Below are positions 36,861-47,440 of a DNA stretch of 64,000 bases, piece after piece; positions within the stretch are counted from its first letter, which is position 1, and each line of letters begins with the position of its first letter. Source of the DNA: Terriglobia bacterium (GTDB taxonomy: Bacteria > Acidobacteriota > Terriglobia > JAJPHL01); the NCBI GenBank assembly GCA_021325275.1, contig JAJPHL010000063.1, forward strand, positions 62,001 to 126,000, given 5' to 3'. Made by a program: the position numbers and the translations under genes. The notes beneath the pieces were generated by a model that had not been told where the DNA came from, did no database searches, and saw only the letters and a program-made list of their open reading frames with translations.

Positions 36861-37586
36861 ATGCCGAACCTACAAGCAAGACCTGTACAATTGAGCACTT
36901 ATCCGACGTCATCGTCCGCACAATCATCAAGCTGGTTGGATCCTGATGCCGAGCTCGTCGCGGCCGCACGCGACGGCGACGCCGCAAGTTTCGAAGTATT
37001 GGTGCAACGCCGTCAAGGAAAAATCCTGCGCCTGGCGCAAAGCTTTACCCACAATTTGGCCGACGCCGAGGAAGTCACGCAAAATTCTTTTCTGCTGGCG
37101 TTCCGCCGGCTGGACTCTTTTCACGGCGACTCGCGATTCTCCACGTGGCTGGCGCGCATCGCCATCAATCAATCGCTGATCGCCCTGCGCCGCCGGCGCA
37201 CGCGGGAAGTTTCGCTCGACGCGCCGCCCGATGAGCGCGGCGCATCGTCGGCGTTCGAGGTCGACGATCCGCGGCCCACGCCCGAGGAGCGACTCTTCGA
37301 CGGCGAAACGCGCGACCACGTGGCGGCCGCCGTGGCGCGCTTGAAGCCGGCGTTTCGTGACGCGATCGAAGTGCATTATTTCCAGGAAAACTCCACCGAA
37401 GAGTCGGCGCGAATTCTGCGTTTGTCGAACGAAGCGTTGAAGACCCGCTTGCATCGCGCGCGCCGGAAGCTGCGTGAGATTCTAACGACGCCGGCCGGCG
37501 GGGCGGGACGCTTCTGCCGGCCTGCTCTGGGGTCGTCGTGCCTGCAATCTATAGGTGCCGGAATGGTTCCTCAGCCGTCTCGGTAG
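36861..37586 (+). CDS. ECF-type RNA polymerase sigma factor
   Basis: A 241-aa sigma-70 family protein. Region 2 (about residues 35-105) has EEVTQNSFLLAFRRLDSF and FSTWLARIAINQSL; region 4 (about 150-200) has AFRDAIEVHYFQENSTEESA and LSNEALKTRLHRARRKLRE. A 30-residue Ser/Gln-rich N-terminus and a Gly/Pro-rich tail are outside the domains. The ATG at 36861 follows GAGGAG. It faces the channel-like gene, and the last 38 bases overlap its 3' end. No anti-sigma gene is adjacent, so control may be through the N- or C-terminal tails. Confidence 0.92.
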   Translation: MPNLQARPVQLSTYPTSSSAQSSSWLDPDAELVAAARDGDAASFEVLVQRRQGKILRLAQSFTHNLADAEEVTQNSFLLAFRRLDSFHGDSRFSTWLARIAINQSLIALRRRRTREVSLDAPPDERGASSAFEVDDPRPTPEERLFDGETRDHVAAAVARLKPAFRDAIEVHYFQENSTEESARILRLSNEALKTRLHRARRKLREILTTPAGGAGRFCRPALGSSCLQSIGAGMVPQPSR

Positions 37587-38250
37587 GAGTTTTTTCCGCC
37601 TCGCGCTCTAGTGACCGGCTGACGAGCTCCTTCGCTCCCAGGCCCACTGCGAGCGCCAGCGCGAAAACAATCCCCCCAAAGAGAATTCCGAAGGCGAGCT
37701 GTACAATTCCCGGCGCGATCTTCAGGTGATCGAGCGTCATCGCTACCGCGAGCACCAACACCATCCACTTCACGCCCACGCTGAGCAATCGCGCGTACTG
37801 CAAGTTGATGTTCACCGCGCCGATCAGCACGCTGCGGCTCAGGAATCGCGCCAAAATTGTACCGATCAACAGCACCATCACGCCGCCCATCAAGTTCGGC
37901 ATGTATCCCACGATGCTATGCACTAAATCGTAGGTGAGCGACACGTCGAGCGCGGAGATGCCGATGAGAAATCCCATGATCAGCACGGCGGCCGCGGCCA
38001 AGCGCGTGACCAGCAGCGCGGGACTATGGTGCGGCGACCAATCCGATACCGACGGCCATCCGCGCTCCAGGCGCTGATCGAAATGCATCGCGCTGAGCAG
38101 CGCGTGCAGCAACGCCGCGAGCATCCAGGCCACCGCGAACGATGCCGCGATTGCCACAACCATGGCGAGGAATCCCGGCAAGAGTGCTGCGAATTGGCCC
38201 AGCAAGCGAGCCCAGGATTGATCGAGCGCTTGTCTTGCTTGTTCCCACAT
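37549..38250 (-). CDS. MscS-like conserved TM helix protein
   Basis: A 233-aa membrane protein with about five helices (LPGFLAMVVAIAASFAVAWML, LLVTRLAAAAVLIMGFLIG, LMGGVMVLLIGTILARFL, VKWMVLVLAVAMTLDHL, IVQLAFGILFGGIVFALALA). The last one with GLGAKELVSR resembles the pore-lining region of small-conductance mechanosensitive channels, but the cytoplasmic beta domain is missing. It ends an operon with a glycosyltransferase and trehalose enzymes, which suggests a role in osmotic response. Convergent overlap with the sigma gene. Confidence 0.82.
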   Translation of the reverse strand: MWEQARQALDQSWARLLGQFAALLPGFLAMVVAIAASFAVAWMLAALLHALLSAMHFDQRLERGWPSVSDWSPHHSPALLVTRLAAAAVLIMGFLIGISALDVSLTYDLVHSIVGYMPNLMGGVMVLLIGTILARFLSRSVLIGAVNINLQYARLLSVGVKWMVLVLAVAMTLDHLKIAPGIVQLAFGILFGGIVFALALAVGLGAKELVSRSLEREAEKTPTETAEEPFRHL

Positions 38251-38258
38251 ACGCCCTC

Positions 38259-39488
38259 CTAAGGACTAAATCGATCAGGTGACCGCCAACGCGAAATCAG
38301 ATACGGCTTGGCCGCTTCGTACTCGCGCGCGAGTCGAAGCAAGCGTTCTTCCACGCCTTCGCCGCCCGACTCCATCTCCAGCGCGTACGACGCGACCCAC
38401 GCCAGATAAAGCGGCGTGAACGCGCGCAGCAAGTGGTCGCGGCGGATGCTACGCAGGCGATGCGCCAGCGCGAAATCGTAAACCACGCGGGCCCACACCG
38501 AGTCGGGCATGCGAAATGTCTCGGCGGGCGTCCGCGACAGCCGGTGCAATTCCAGCAGGGACGCCGGCGGCAATACCAATCCCCAAATTTCCTGCAAATT
38601 CCGTACCCCAAGTTGAAACGATTCCACCATGCGATGCACTTCGATGGGTCCCGTTTGCGACTCCGTCAAATGCGCTTCCTCACCGAGCGTCGGCACGGGT
38701 TGCGATCCGCGCACGCGCTGCCAAAGGGCCGCGTTCAATTCCATGTCGGTGAACACAGGACCGAGTAGTTGCGCCAGCACCGAACTGAGATTCACCCAAT
38801 CGGTTGGCGGATAGACGCGCTCGCCCACGTGGGTCTGCGCGACCTGCAAACCGGAACGTATCGCTTCCGGCGCGAGCCGTACCAGCGGCATCATGGGGTT
38901 CGGATCGTTGGCCGCGCCGCTCAACTTTTCGAGCAACCGCTTGGAGCACGCCAGATCGGGTCCCATGGGATTTTGAATCCTGCGCCCATACAGCGCCTGA
39001 CTCAACGGGCTGACAATGCCGCTGTTGATCAATCCTTCGAACTTGTGACGGTCATAGCACGGTGTCACGAGATCGAAGTTGCGTTCCAGAATCGGCTGCG
39101 CGAGTTGCGAGATCCAGTGCGGCGTCACAGTTTGCAAATTCGACGCCACCACGCAACACGCGCGCGCGCCGAGCTTGCTTCCCGCGGCAAAGAGGGAACG
39201 ATACGCCGCGCCGACGCTCTCCACCGTCGCGACCGTGGGACTTTGTCCGAACGTGCGGTCGCGCACCACAAAGAACGAATCGTCCGCCGCTGCCTCGGCG
39301 CCATCGCCGTCGTTATGGATCACCACGGTCTTAGGTCGCTCCGCCAGAGCGCCCAGCGACTCGCGCACCATCATCGCCGCGCCGGCCGAATGTGTTTCGT
39401 CCGCGCCGAGAATGCCCACTACCAGATCCGCGCCGCCGATTCCGGCGATCTGTTCTTGCGTTTCCGAGAGTGTGTTCGCCTCGCTCAT
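38259..39488 (-). CDS. Glycosyltransferase-like protein, possibly glucosylglycerate-type
   Basis: A 409-aa protein with a GT-A-like N-terminal domain: DLVVGILGADETHSAG, ACCVVASNLQTVTPHW and DLVTPCYDRHKFEGLIN, followed by GRRIQNPMGPDLACSKRL. The order of motifs resembles the GT81/glucosyl-3-phosphoglycerate or glucosylglycerate synthase group, but the sequence does not decide the acceptor. It starts 10 bp after the TreS-Mak gene in the same operon. Compatible-solute synthesis fits the neighbourhood. Annotation of the substrate is inference. Confidence 0.65.
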   Translation of the reverse strand: MSEANTLSETQEQIAGIGGADLVVGILGADETHSAGAAMMVRESLGALAERPKTVVIHNDGDGAEAAADDSFFVVRDRTFGQSPTVATVESVGAAYRSLFAAGSKLGARACCVVASNLQTVTPHWISQLAQPILERNFDLVTPCYDRHKFEGLINSGIVSPLSQALYGRRIQNPMGPDLACSKRLLEKLSGAANDPNPMMPLVRLAPEAIRSGLQVAQTHVGERVYPPTDWVNLSSVLAQLLGPVFTDMELNAALWQRVRGSQPVPTLGEEAHLTESQTGPIEVHRMVESFQLGVRNLQEIWGLVLPPASLLELHRLSRTPAETFRMPDSVWARVVYDFALAHRLRSIRRDHLLRAFTPLYLAWVASYALEMESGGEGVEERLLRLAREYEAAKPYLISRWRSPDRFSP

Positions 39489-39498
39489 GGCGTCTCGA

Positions 39499-42400
39499 TC
39501 AAATCGGTAGCGAAAGAATGCCGCGCAGCGGAATCAAAACCCACGCCGGACGGCTGTTCAGTTCGTAGAGCAATTCGTACAGCGCCTTGTCGAAGAGATA
39601 CGTGTCCAGCAGCATGGCGAAGTCTTCGCTGCGCTCCGGAAGAAACGCCGCGCCCCGCGCCGTTTCGCGATAGGCGCGCAAGAATTGCGCCGACACTTGG
39701 TGATCCCAAAGCTGCGCCCACGGTTCCAAACGGTCCAGATCCTCGGGGCGTCTGGCCGTGTAGTTGATAAGGGTGGAGTACGCTGCATAACTGAACGATC
39801 GCAACATTCCGGCGACGTCTTTCAGCGGCGATTGCTTGGCGCGGCGCTCCGCCAGCGGACGCGATGGCTCGCCTTCGAAGTCGAGGATCACGAAATTCGA
39901 AACCACGCGCAGGACTTGGCCCAAGTGATAGTCGCCGTGAATGCGGATGCGCTGCGCGTGGAACCCGCCGTCGGCGCGCGGCCGGAAGTGATCGAGAATG
40001 CGGTGGCGGCGGCTCAACACGGTCGCGGCCAAGTCCACGGTTTCGTCGGGCAACTGCGCCAAGTTGTACTTCAACGCGTCGAAGGCCATAGAAGCCTGGC
40101 GCCGCAGCGACTCAAAGATCGCCTGTAAATCGGTTGAGGAAATCGTTTCGGGCGCAAACGCGGGATGCTTCAAAGGATCGTTTGGTTGCGCGCCGAGCGC
40201 CAAATGCAATTCGGCGGTGCGGCGGCCGAGTTTGTCCGCCGCTTCCATATACATTCCGATGTGGTCGTGCGCCTCCGGGTTCGGATCGCGCTCCGAAAGG
40301 TCGAACGGACTCGCGAGCTCGCCGCGCAGGGCATCGGGGAATGGATTGGGCGCGGCGGTTTCGTAGAAACGCTCGACTTCTTCGATGCTCCACTTCCAAC
40401 CGTCGCCCTCGTTGGCGACAAAGCCTTGCATCATCGCGACGGTAACGGTTTCCGCGCCGGCTTCGGATGAAGGCTCGGCGGGCGCGTACTCGATGGATCC
40501 GGCGAACGGCGGGATCGGTGCAAAATGCGCTTGCTCGGTGAGATACTTTCCGACTTCGCAATCGGGATTCGGTCCGGCCATTTCGTGACGGAACAATTTC
40601 AGAATCATGCGATCGCCGTACATCACCGAAGTATTACTTTGCTCGATCGAACCTCGCTTGACGGGAAGGACTGCCGCGTCTCCTCGAATGGCCGCGAACG
40701 CGGAACTGGGAAGCCCGCGCAGCACGCCGCTGTGCATGCGAATTTCACGCGATCCCGCGATCATGTCGGCGAGCTCGCGGCAGAACGCTTCGCTGAAAAT
40801 GGCATCGTGCAAGACGCCGCCTTGCTCGCGCGCCGTTACTGGGCAAAGCACCGCGTTGGGCGACGATTGCACCAACGCCGCGGACGCGTCGCCGAAGGAC
40901 GAGCTCAGTGGGACGAGATAGGTGTCGGGATCGCCCGCGTCGTAGCGGACTTCCAACATCGCCAAGGCCGCGCCGCTATCGGGCAGCGCGGCCCAATCGA
41001 CAATGCGAGTCGACGCGATGTGCCGCGATTTCGCGGCGAACCAGCGCTGCTTCGGCAGATAGTCGGGCAGAATGCGTGTCTCGAGACGCCGCCCCGTCGC
41101 GCCGGTGAGCACTTTCTCCCATCCTCCCGCGACGCTGATCGTGTTTTCGGGCTCGGCGGAGGGCGCCTCCACGTCCGGCGCGTGGATTTCGAGCCATAGC
41201 GAACTGTAGGGCGCCAGTGTGAGACGGTAGGCTTCACGTCCAATTGCCGGGAACTCCACGTAGCCCAACATTTCGATCGGCGTGGATCCCGCGAGGTCCT
41301 TCAGGTCGAGATCGACCGGCTGCGCGAAGCGCGACAGATTCGCGACGCATAACACTTGTTCGCCCTCGTATCGCCGCAGATACGCCAGCACCTTGCGATT
41401 CGCGGGATTCAAAAACTCGATCGTCCCGCGTCCGAAAACGCGGAAGAGCTTGCGCAGCGCGATCATGTTGCGCATCCAATTCAGCAGCGACGACGGATCG
41501 GACTGCTGCGCTTCCACGTTCACCGCTTCGTATCCCCACACGGGATCCATTACCACCGGCGAGTACAAACGCGCCGGCGTGGCGGTGGAAAATCCGGCGT
41601 TGCGGTCGGCGTTCCACTGCATCGGCGTGCGTACGCCGTTGCGGTCGCCCAGATAAATGTTGTCGCCCATGCCGAGTTCGTCGCCGTAGTAGAGGATCGG
41701 CGTGCCAGGCAGGGAGAAGAGCAAGCTGTTGAGCAACTCCATGCGCCGGCGATTATTGTCGACCAGCGGGGCGAGTCTTCGGCGAATGCCGAGGTTCAAG
41801 CGCATGCGCGGATCGGAACTGTACGCCAAGTACATGTAATCGCGCTCGTCGTCGGTGACCATTTCGAGCGTCAACTCGTCGTGATTGCGCAGAAACAATC
41901 CCCACTGGCATCCCGCCGGAATCGGCGGCGTTTGACTCACGATGTCGGTGATCGGCAGGCGGTCTTCCTGACGCAGCGCCATGTAAATGCGCGGCATCAG
42001 TGGGAAATGAAAAGCCATGTGAAACTCATCGCCGTCGCCGAAATACGGGCGGACGTCGGTGGGCCACTGATTGGCTTCCGCGAGAATCATGCGATTCGCG
42101 TATTCGCTGTCCACGGTGTGACGCAATCGGCGAACCACTTCGTGCGTCTCCGGCAGATTCTCGCAACTGGTTCCTTCGCGCTCCACCAAGTACGGCACGG
42201 CATCCACGCGCAGCGCGTCGACACCGAGGTCGAACCAGAAGCGCATCACTTTCGTCACTTCTTCCAACACCACCGGATTGTCGTAATTCAAATCGGGCTG
42301 ATGCGAGAAGAAACGATGCCAGTAATATGCTTGCGCCACGGGATCCCACGTCCAGTTGGACTTTTCCGTGTCGCTGAAGATGATTCGCGCGTCGGCGTAT

Positions 42401-42861
42401 TTCTTGTCGGTATCGCTCCAAACGTAGAAATCGCGTTCCGTCGATCCCGCGGGAGCGCGGCGCGCGGCGTCGAACCAAGGATGCTGGTCGGAGGTGTGAT
42501 TCACCACCAGTTCGATCATCACTTGCAGGCCGCGCGCGTGTGCGGCATCGAGAAACGCCTTGAAATCGTCGAGCGTGCCGTACATCGGATGCACGCCCAT
42601 GTAGTCGGCGATATCGTAGCCGTCGTCTTTCAAGGGCGAAGGAAAAAAGGGCAGCAGCCAAATGCATGTGACGCCGAGATCCTGGATGTAGTCGAGCCGT
42701 TGCAGCAGACCAGGGAAGTCGCCGACACCGTCGCCGTTTGAATCCTTGAACGCCTTGACGTGAACTTCGTAGATGATCGCGTCCTGATACCACAAGGGAT
42801 CGGACGCGCTGCCAGAGCGCCTCGCGGCTACGAGCGGTTCTTGAACGGCTTCACGCGGCAT
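39499..42861 (-). CDS. treS: Trehalose synthase/maltokinase fusion
   Basis: A 1120-aa bifunctional protein. The N-terminal GH13 trehalose synthase (about 1-540) interconverts trehalose and maltose: [38 protein letters not shown] (nucleophile), [10 protein letters not shown] (acid/base) and [13 protein letters not shown]. The C-terminal maltokinase (about 620-1120) phosphorylates maltose to maltose-1-phosphate, with [20 protein letters not shown] and [13 protein letters not shown]...FEGEPSRP. The ATG at 42861 follows AAGGAA; an upstream extension of 21 residues is rejected. It begins 10 bp after GlgE, the next enzyme in the pathway. Confidence 0.95.
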   Translation of the reverse strand: MPREAVQEPLVAARRSGSASDPLWYQDAIIYEVHVKAFKDSNGDGVGDFPGLLQRLDYIQDLGVTCIWLLPFFPSPLKDDGYDIADYMGVHPMYGTLDDFKAFLDAAHARGLQVMIELVVNHTSDQHPWFDAARRAPAGSTERDFYVWSDTDKKYADARIIFSDTEKSNWTWDPVAQAYYWHRFFSHQPDLNYDNPVVLEEVTKVMRFWFDLGVDALRVDAVPYLVEREGTSCENLPETHEVVRRLRHTVDSEYANRMILAEANQWPTDVRPYFGDGDEFHMAFHFPLMPRIYMALRQEDRLPITDIVSQTPPIPAGCQWGLFLRNHDELTLEMVTDDERDYMYLAYSSDPRMRLNLGIRRRLAPLVDNNRRRMELLNSLLFSLPGTPILYYGDELGMGDNIYLGDRNGVRTPMQWNADRNAGFSTATPARLYSPVVMDPVWGYEAVNVEAQQSDPSSLLNWMRNMIALRKLFRVFGRGTIEFLNPANRKVLAYLRRYEGEQVLCVANLSRFAQPVDLDLKDLAGSTPIEMLGYVEFPAIGREAYRLTLAPYSSLWLEIHAPDVEAPSAEPENTISVAGGWEKVLTGATGRRLETRILPDYLPKQRWFAAKSRHIASTRIVDWAALPDSGAALAMLEVRYDAGDPDTYLVPLSSSFGDASAALVQSSPNAVLCPVTAREQGGVLHDAIFSEAFCRELADMIAGSREIRMHSGVLRGLPSSAFAAIRGDAAVLPVKRGSIEQSNTSVMYGDRMILKLFRHEMAGPNPDCEVGKYLTEQAHFAPIPPFAGSIEYAPAEPSSEAGAETVTVAMMQGFVANEGDGWKWSIEEVERFYETAAPNPFPDALRGELASPFDLSERDPNPEAHDHIGMYMEAADKLGRRTAELHLALGAQPNDPLKHPAFAPETISSTDLQAIFESLRRQASMAFDALKYNLAQLPDETVDLAATVLSRRHRILDHFRPRADGGFHAQRIRIHGDYHLGQVLRVVSNFVILDFEGEPSRPLAERRAKQSPLKDVAGMLRSFSYAAYSTLINYTARRPEDLDRLEPWAQLWDHQVSAQFLRAYRETARGAAFLPERSEDFAMLLDTYLFDKALYELLYELNSRPAWVLIPLRGILSLPI

Positions 42862-42871
42862 CGTGTTTTCC

Positions 42872-44860
42872 TTATTGACGCAAACGCAAAATGTGCGCCG
42901 GCCGGCGTTCCGGCGCAAGCTCAACGTAATTCCGCGATCCTTGCCACAAATAGCGCTGGCCGCCCAGAAGGTCCTGCGCTTGAAACGCGCGGTTCCAATC
43001 GAGTCCCAAGGCGCCGAGATCGAGCGACACCCATCCGGATTGCGTGTAGAACGGATCGAGATTCACGACCGCGACGATTGGCAGACTGGCGTCGGATTTA
43101 GAAGCGCCGGGCGCGGTCTTGCTATAGCAAATCAGCATGGGATTGTCGGTGGCATGAAAGCGCAGCGTACGATCGGTTTGCAGCGCGGCGTTTTGGCGGC
43201 GAATCGCGTTGACCTGCGCGATGAAATCCTTCAAGCTGTGCGGCGCGTCGAGATTCCAGTGCTTGATTTCGTATTTCTCCGAGTTAAGGTACTCTTCGCT
43301 GCCGGACTCCTTGCGTTCGCGCTCGCACAACTCAAACGCCGGACCGTAAATGCCGTAATTGGCGCCGAGCGTAGCGGCCAGCAGCAGGCGGATCATGAAC
43401 CCGGCGCGTCCGCCGTCGACGAGCGCTTGCGCGAGAATGTCCGGTGTGTTCGGCCACAAATTCGCCCGGAAGAATTCGCGGACGTCCGTTTGCGTCAGTT
43501 CCGTCAAGTACGCGGTGATTTCGTCACGCGTGTTGCGCCACGTGAAATATGTATACGACTGCGAGAAGCCCAGCTTCGCCAAGCCGTACATCAGGTGCGG
43601 GCGCGTGAACGCCTCCGCGAGGAAGAGCGTTTCGGGATGCTCCCTTTTGATCTCGGCGATCACCCACTCCCAAAACGAAAACGCTTTGGTGTGCGGGTTG
43701 TCGACGCGAAAGATGCGCACGCCCTGAAAAATCCAAAAGTCCAAAACGCTTTTCAGCTCTTGCCACAGCTCGCGCCAGTGTTCGGTCTCGAAATCGAGCG
43801 GATAGATATCCTCGTACTTCTTCGGAGGATTCTCAGCGTATTGAATCGAGCCGTCGGGGCGATGGCGAAACCACTCCGGATGCTCTTGCGTGTAAGGATG
43901 GTCGGGGCTGCACTGAAACGCGATGTCGAGGGCGATTTCCATGTTCATCTCGCGTGCCTTCGCAACGAGACGGCGAAAATCGTCGAGCGTTCCCAGTTGC
44001 GGATGCACGGCGGAGTGCCCGCCTTCCGGCGCGCCGATCGCCCAGGGACTTCCCACGTCGCCGGGCGCGCAGGCGACGGAGTTGTTTTTTCCTTTGCGAT
44101 GATCGCGCCCGATTGGATGCACAGGTGGAAGGTAGACGACGTCGAAGCCCAGCGACTGAATATACGGCAAACGCTGTTCACAGTCCCGAAACGTCCCGTG
44201 AGTACCGGGTTCGTTAGAGCAAGAGCGGGGAAACACTTCGTACCACGTGGAAAATCGCGCGCGTTCGCGATCCACTTGGACGGCGAGCTCGCGCGGAAAT
44301 CGGCTGGCCAGGTGACGGTCGGCGTTGCGATCCGCGACAGACGCCAGATCGTCGCTCAGGGCCGCTGCGACGGCACGCGCGCGATCGCCGTTGGCGGTGA
44401 TTTCCTCTGCCCAGTGGCGAAGCTGCGCCGCGTCGTTGCCGTTGGCGCCTTCGGCGAGCGATCGAATCAATCCGGCGCCTATTTGTAAATCGAGGCTGAC
44501 ATCTTGCGATGCGGCGGTCTTCTTGATAAGCGCGGCGCGCCACGACTGAAAGTGATCCACCCAGCCTTCGACCGTATAAAAATACTTGCCGAGCTTGCCG
44601 ACGCGAAATTGGCCGCGCCACAAATCGTTGCCGAGCGGCTCCATCGGTGCGGCGCGCCACTCGTCCTCCGACTCGTGACGATAGAGCAGCTTGCAACTGA
44701 TCTGATCGTGGCCGTCGGCGAAGATTGCCGCTTCCGCAGTCACGCTTTCGCCCACGACGCGCTTGATGGGATAGCGTCCGCCGTCGATCTCGGGGCGCAC
44801 CATGTCCACCACTACGCGAAGTCTTCCGTCGGTTTCAAGACCGCTAATCGCGATAGCCAT
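42872..44860 (-). CDS. glgE: Alpha-1,4-glucan:maltose-1-phosphate maltosyltransferase
   Basis: A 662-aa GH13_3 enzyme that extends alpha-1,4-glucan with maltose from maltose-1-phosphate. Recognisable are the N-terminal beta domain ([18 protein letters not shown]), [46 protein letters not shown] (nucleophile Asp), [10 protein letters not shown] (acid/base) and [12 protein letters not shown]. It heads the glgE-treS/mak-GT-TM operon, 38 bp after the LPKTA-protein gene. With TreS-Mak it completes the trehalose-to-glucan route. Confidence 0.96.
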   Translation of the reverse strand: MAIAISGLETDGRLRVVVDMVRPEIDGGRYPIKRVVGESVTAEAAIFADGHDQISCKLLYRHESEDEWRAAPMEPLGNDLWRGQFRVGKLGKYFYTVEGWVDHFQSWRAALIKKTAASQDVSLDLQIGAGLIRSLAEGANGNDAAQLRHWAEEITANGDRARAVAAALSDDLASVADRNADRHLASRFPRELAVQVDRERARFSTWYEVFPRSCSNEPGTHGTFRDCEQRLPYIQSLGFDVVYLPPVHPIGRDHRKGKNNSVACAPGDVGSPWAIGAPEGGHSAVHPQLGTLDDFRRLVAKAREMNMEIALDIAFQCSPDHPYTQEHPEWFRHRPDGSIQYAENPPKKYEDIYPLDFETEHWRELWQELKSVLDFWIFQGVRIFRVDNPHTKAFSFWEWVIAEIKREHPETLFLAEAFTRPHLMYGLAKLGFSQSYTYFTWRNTRDEITAYLTELTQTDVREFFRANLWPNTPDILAQALVDGGRAGFMIRLLLAATLGANYGIYGPAFELCERERKESGSEEYLNSEKYEIKHWNLDAPHSLKDFIAQVNAIRRQNAALQTDRTLRFHATDNPMLICYSKTAPGASKSDASLPIVAVVNLDPFYTQSGWVSLDLGALGLDWNRAFQAQDLLGGQRYLWQGSRNYVELAPERRPAHILRLRQ

Positions 44861-44898
44861 GTCCGACCGAACCCACCAATCCGGCGCGGGCGACTCGC

Positions 44899-45678
44899 TT
44901 ACGCCCGCAAGAATGCGCGGAGCGCCACCGCCGCCGCGAGTGTCAACATGCCGACGATCGCAATCAGCGGAACGGTGCTCGCGGTTTTTGGCAAAGTTTC
45001 CGGCGTGCCAACCGGCGTTTCGATCGTTCCGCCGGGAACCGCCGGTGGAGCCGCCTGCGCGCTCACCGTTGGCGTCTGGTCCGCAGCCTGCCCAGGATTC
45101 TGCTGCAAGGTTTGCGGCTGAGGCTCGACGGGAGTTACCGGCGCGTTGTTCTTCGCCGTCTGATCCGGGAGCTGATCCGGCGATTGCCCGGAGAGCTGCG
45201 GAGTCTCGGCGAGCGGCGAGGCCGCCGACAAATCCGCGACGGTTGCCGCGGGATGATCCATGTCCTCCGCTGTCGCGAGCATCGTCGCTTCCCCGATCAT
45301 CATTCCGGGTTGATAGACGAATCGCTCACCGACGCGCGAGCCCGGACGGAACCACTCGGCGACCGCCTGACCGCGGAACGGTCCTTGGCGTTCTTCAAAT
45401 TTCACGTTTTCTTCCGGCGCTCGCGGGAGTTGGTCGGGATCGGTGGCCACAACCGCCACCAACTGGCGCGTCACACCATCGAAAATCTGCACGTGGTGTT
45501 CGGCGCCTTGATTGTCGGAAAGCACGAAAAGGTACGTGCCGCCCGGCAGCACCATGCCGGGAATCTCCACCCACGTATCGAATTTCACCGTGGCTTGGCG
45601 CGAGTCCGCTGCCACGGGAAGCGTCAGCGCGACCAGCGCCAGCGCGAGCGAGAAAAGCAGAGTACGTTTTGCAAACAT
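44899..45678 (-). CDS. Exported protein with LPKTA-type C-terminal anchor
   Basis: A 259-aa protein. A signal peptide (LLFSLALALVALTLPVAA) is followed by a beta domain of about 110 residues (FDTWVEIPGMVLPGGTYLFV), a Pro/Gln-rich linker and a sorting-like tail: LPKTAS, a hydrophobic helix (VPLIAIVGMLTLAAAVAL) and basic residues. This looks like a sortase-type or related CTERM signal with Ala in place of Gly. The beta domain resembles a family common in Acidobacteria. No sortase gene is in the window. It is upstream of glgE on the same strand. Confidence 0.75.
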   Translation of the reverse strand: MFAKRTLLFSLALALVALTLPVAADSRQATVKFDTWVEIPGMVLPGGTYLFVLSDNQGAEHHVQIFDGVTRQLVAVVATDPDQLPRAPEENVKFEERQGPFRGQAVAEWFRPGSRVGERFVYQPGMMIGEATMLATAEDMDHPAATVADLSAASPLAETPQLSGQSPDQLPDQTAKNNAPVTPVEPQPQTLQQNPGQAADQTPTVSAQAAPPAVPGGTIETPVGTPETLPKTASTVPLIAIVGMLTLAAAVALRAFLRA

Positions 45679-45750
45679 TTCAGAACCTCACTTTCAGGTG
45701 ACGAAGCCGGTCGTGACGAAGCGGCGCTTGGTTCTGATGCGACTCGTTAC

Positions 45751-47376
45751 CTAAAGGCTTCCGCCCGGCGTAACCGGTTGCCCGATCACGTCGCCGGAAA
45801 CCACAAGTTCCACGCGGCGATTCTGCTGGCGTCCCGCGGCCGTGTCGTTCGACGTCACCGGACGCGTCTTGCCGAATCCACGCGCACTCACCATGTCGTG
45901 GGAGACACCTTGGCCAACGAGATAATCGCGCACCGCGCCGGCGCGTTCTTCGGAGAGCTTTTGGTTGTACTCTTCGCCGCCCACGCTGTCGGTGTGGCCT
46001 TCGACCTGGATTCTCAATCCGGGATGCGCCAGCAAAATGCCCGAGACTTTCGCCAGCTTCTCGCGCGCGCCCGGACGCAGCGTATAGCGCGCCGTGTCGA
46101 AGAGCACGTCGGACATATTGACGATCAGTCCACGCGCTGTATCGCGCGTTTCCAAAATCATGTTCAGTTGGTTCAACAATTGCTGGCGTAGAGCGATTTT
46201 GTCCTGCTCGGCCTGTTGACGCATGCGCTCGGCTTCCGCGGCGGCTTGTTGGGCGCGCGCCGCGTCGGCTTGCGCTTGTTGCTGCTGCGCCACGGCCGCG
46301 GCGCGAGCGGCGTCGGCTTGCTGGCGTGCGCTTTCGGCTTGCATGCGCGCGGAGTCCGCGTCGGCCTTGGCTCGCTCAGCAGCGCGGCGTTCGCTCTCCG
46401 CGCTCATGCGATCGGCTTCGGCTTGGCGGCGTCGCGCCTCGGCGGCGTCGGCCTCGGCTTTCGCGGCGGATTCCCGCGCGGCTGCGGCGGCGCGTTCGTT
46501 GGCCAGCGTTTCTTCTTCGATGCGCTTCACCGTGATGATGCGCGCGTCCTCGGCCATCTGCACGGCTTCACGCGCTTCGGTGCCGATGGGACGCTTTCCG
46601 CCACGGCCGACCAGAAATCCCTCGGCGTTTTGCAGATCGATCAACGCTTTCTGGAACGTGTCGGCGGCGTAGCGATCAGCGCCCGTCCAGCGCGCGATCC
46701 TGACGGCGTTGCGCGCTTCGTACAACTCGATCGGCGTGCGCGAATCCATGATGATGGGCTGCAACTCGCGCGGATTGGCGGTCATCACGTATTGGCCGCG
46801 CTTCAGCAATTCGTATTTCGCTTCAATCGGCTTGATGGTTCCTTCGGTGTCGTAACGGATAAAGTTTTCCATCACAACCACGTCGCTCGGCGTGGTAACG
46901 GCGAAGTACGGTTCCGCCGTGACGATCAAACCGAACGCCTGCAGGTCGCTGGTCGCGTGCAAGCTCGACTTCATACCGCCGTTCAACAGCACTTCGCCGA
47001 GGTTTTCCGCTCGGCCTTCCGGCGTGATGGCCCAAAGGACATACGTGAGATACTCGGGGCCGTAGGTTGTGGGCGGCTGCATGTGTTCCATGTCCGCGTC
47101 GACCTTCAGAACGCCTTGTTTGCTTTCCACTCGCGCTTCGCCCGTGGCTTGCGGCATCAGCGCGGTTCCGCGAAACGCGACATGCGTCGATCCGCTGCGA
47201 TGGTTGTAGTTCACCGCCATCGTGGTGCGCGACACGACGGTCACGCGATAGACGGGCACCGGTTCGCCGGTCTGAACTACGCCCGGGGCTTGCATGGGGT
47301 TGGGGGCCGCCGGCGCTTGCGCGCCGGCGAAAGATCCTGCCAAGAGTCCACACAGGAAGAATGTTTGGAGTTTCAT
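45751..47376 (-). CDS. OmpA-family outer-membrane or peptidoglycan-associated protein
   Basis: A 541-aa protein. The signal peptide (TFFLCGLLAGSFAGA) is followed by an N-terminal domain of about 230 residues of unknown type, a long coiled-coil of Ala/Glu/Arg-rich repeats (about residues 280-390), and a C-terminal OmpA domain (about 410-535: VEGHTDSVGGEEYNQKLSEE, ARGFGKTRPV, NRRVELVV) that binds peptidoglycan. It probably links the envelope layers. The coiled-coil explains the repetitive DNA. It is separated by 64 bp from the SYLF gene, which may share a promoter. Confidence 0.9.
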   Translation of the reverse strand: MKLQTFFLCGLLAGSFAGAQAPAAPNPMQAPGVVQTGEPVPVYRVTVVSRTTMAVNYNHRSGSTHVAFRGTALMPQATGEARVESKQGVLKVDADMEHMQPPTTYGPEYLTYVLWAITPEGRAENLGEVLLNGGMKSSLHATSDLQAFGLIVTAEPYFAVTTPSDVVVMENFIRYDTEGTIKPIEAKYELLKRGQYVMTANPRELQPIIMDSRTPIELYEARNAVRIARWTGADRYAADTFQKALIDLQNAEGFLVGRGGKRPIGTEAREAVQMAEDARIITVKRIEEETLANERAAAAARESAAKAEADAAEARRRQAEADRMSAESERRAAERAKADADSARMQAESARQQADAARAAAVAQQQQAQADAARAQQAAAEAERMRQQAEQDKIALRQQLLNQLNMILETRDTARGLIVNMSDVLFDTARYTLRPGAREKLAKVSGILLAHPGLRIQVEGHTDSVGGEEYNQKLSEERAGAVRDYLVGQGVSHDMVSARGFGKTRPVTSNDTAAGRQQNRRVELVVSGDVIGQPVTPGGSL

Positions 47377-47440
47377 TGTGCCTCGCTCCTTTAGTCAAAG
47401 ATTCCTTACTAAATTCCCGCCTGCGTGATTCCGGGCGCCG

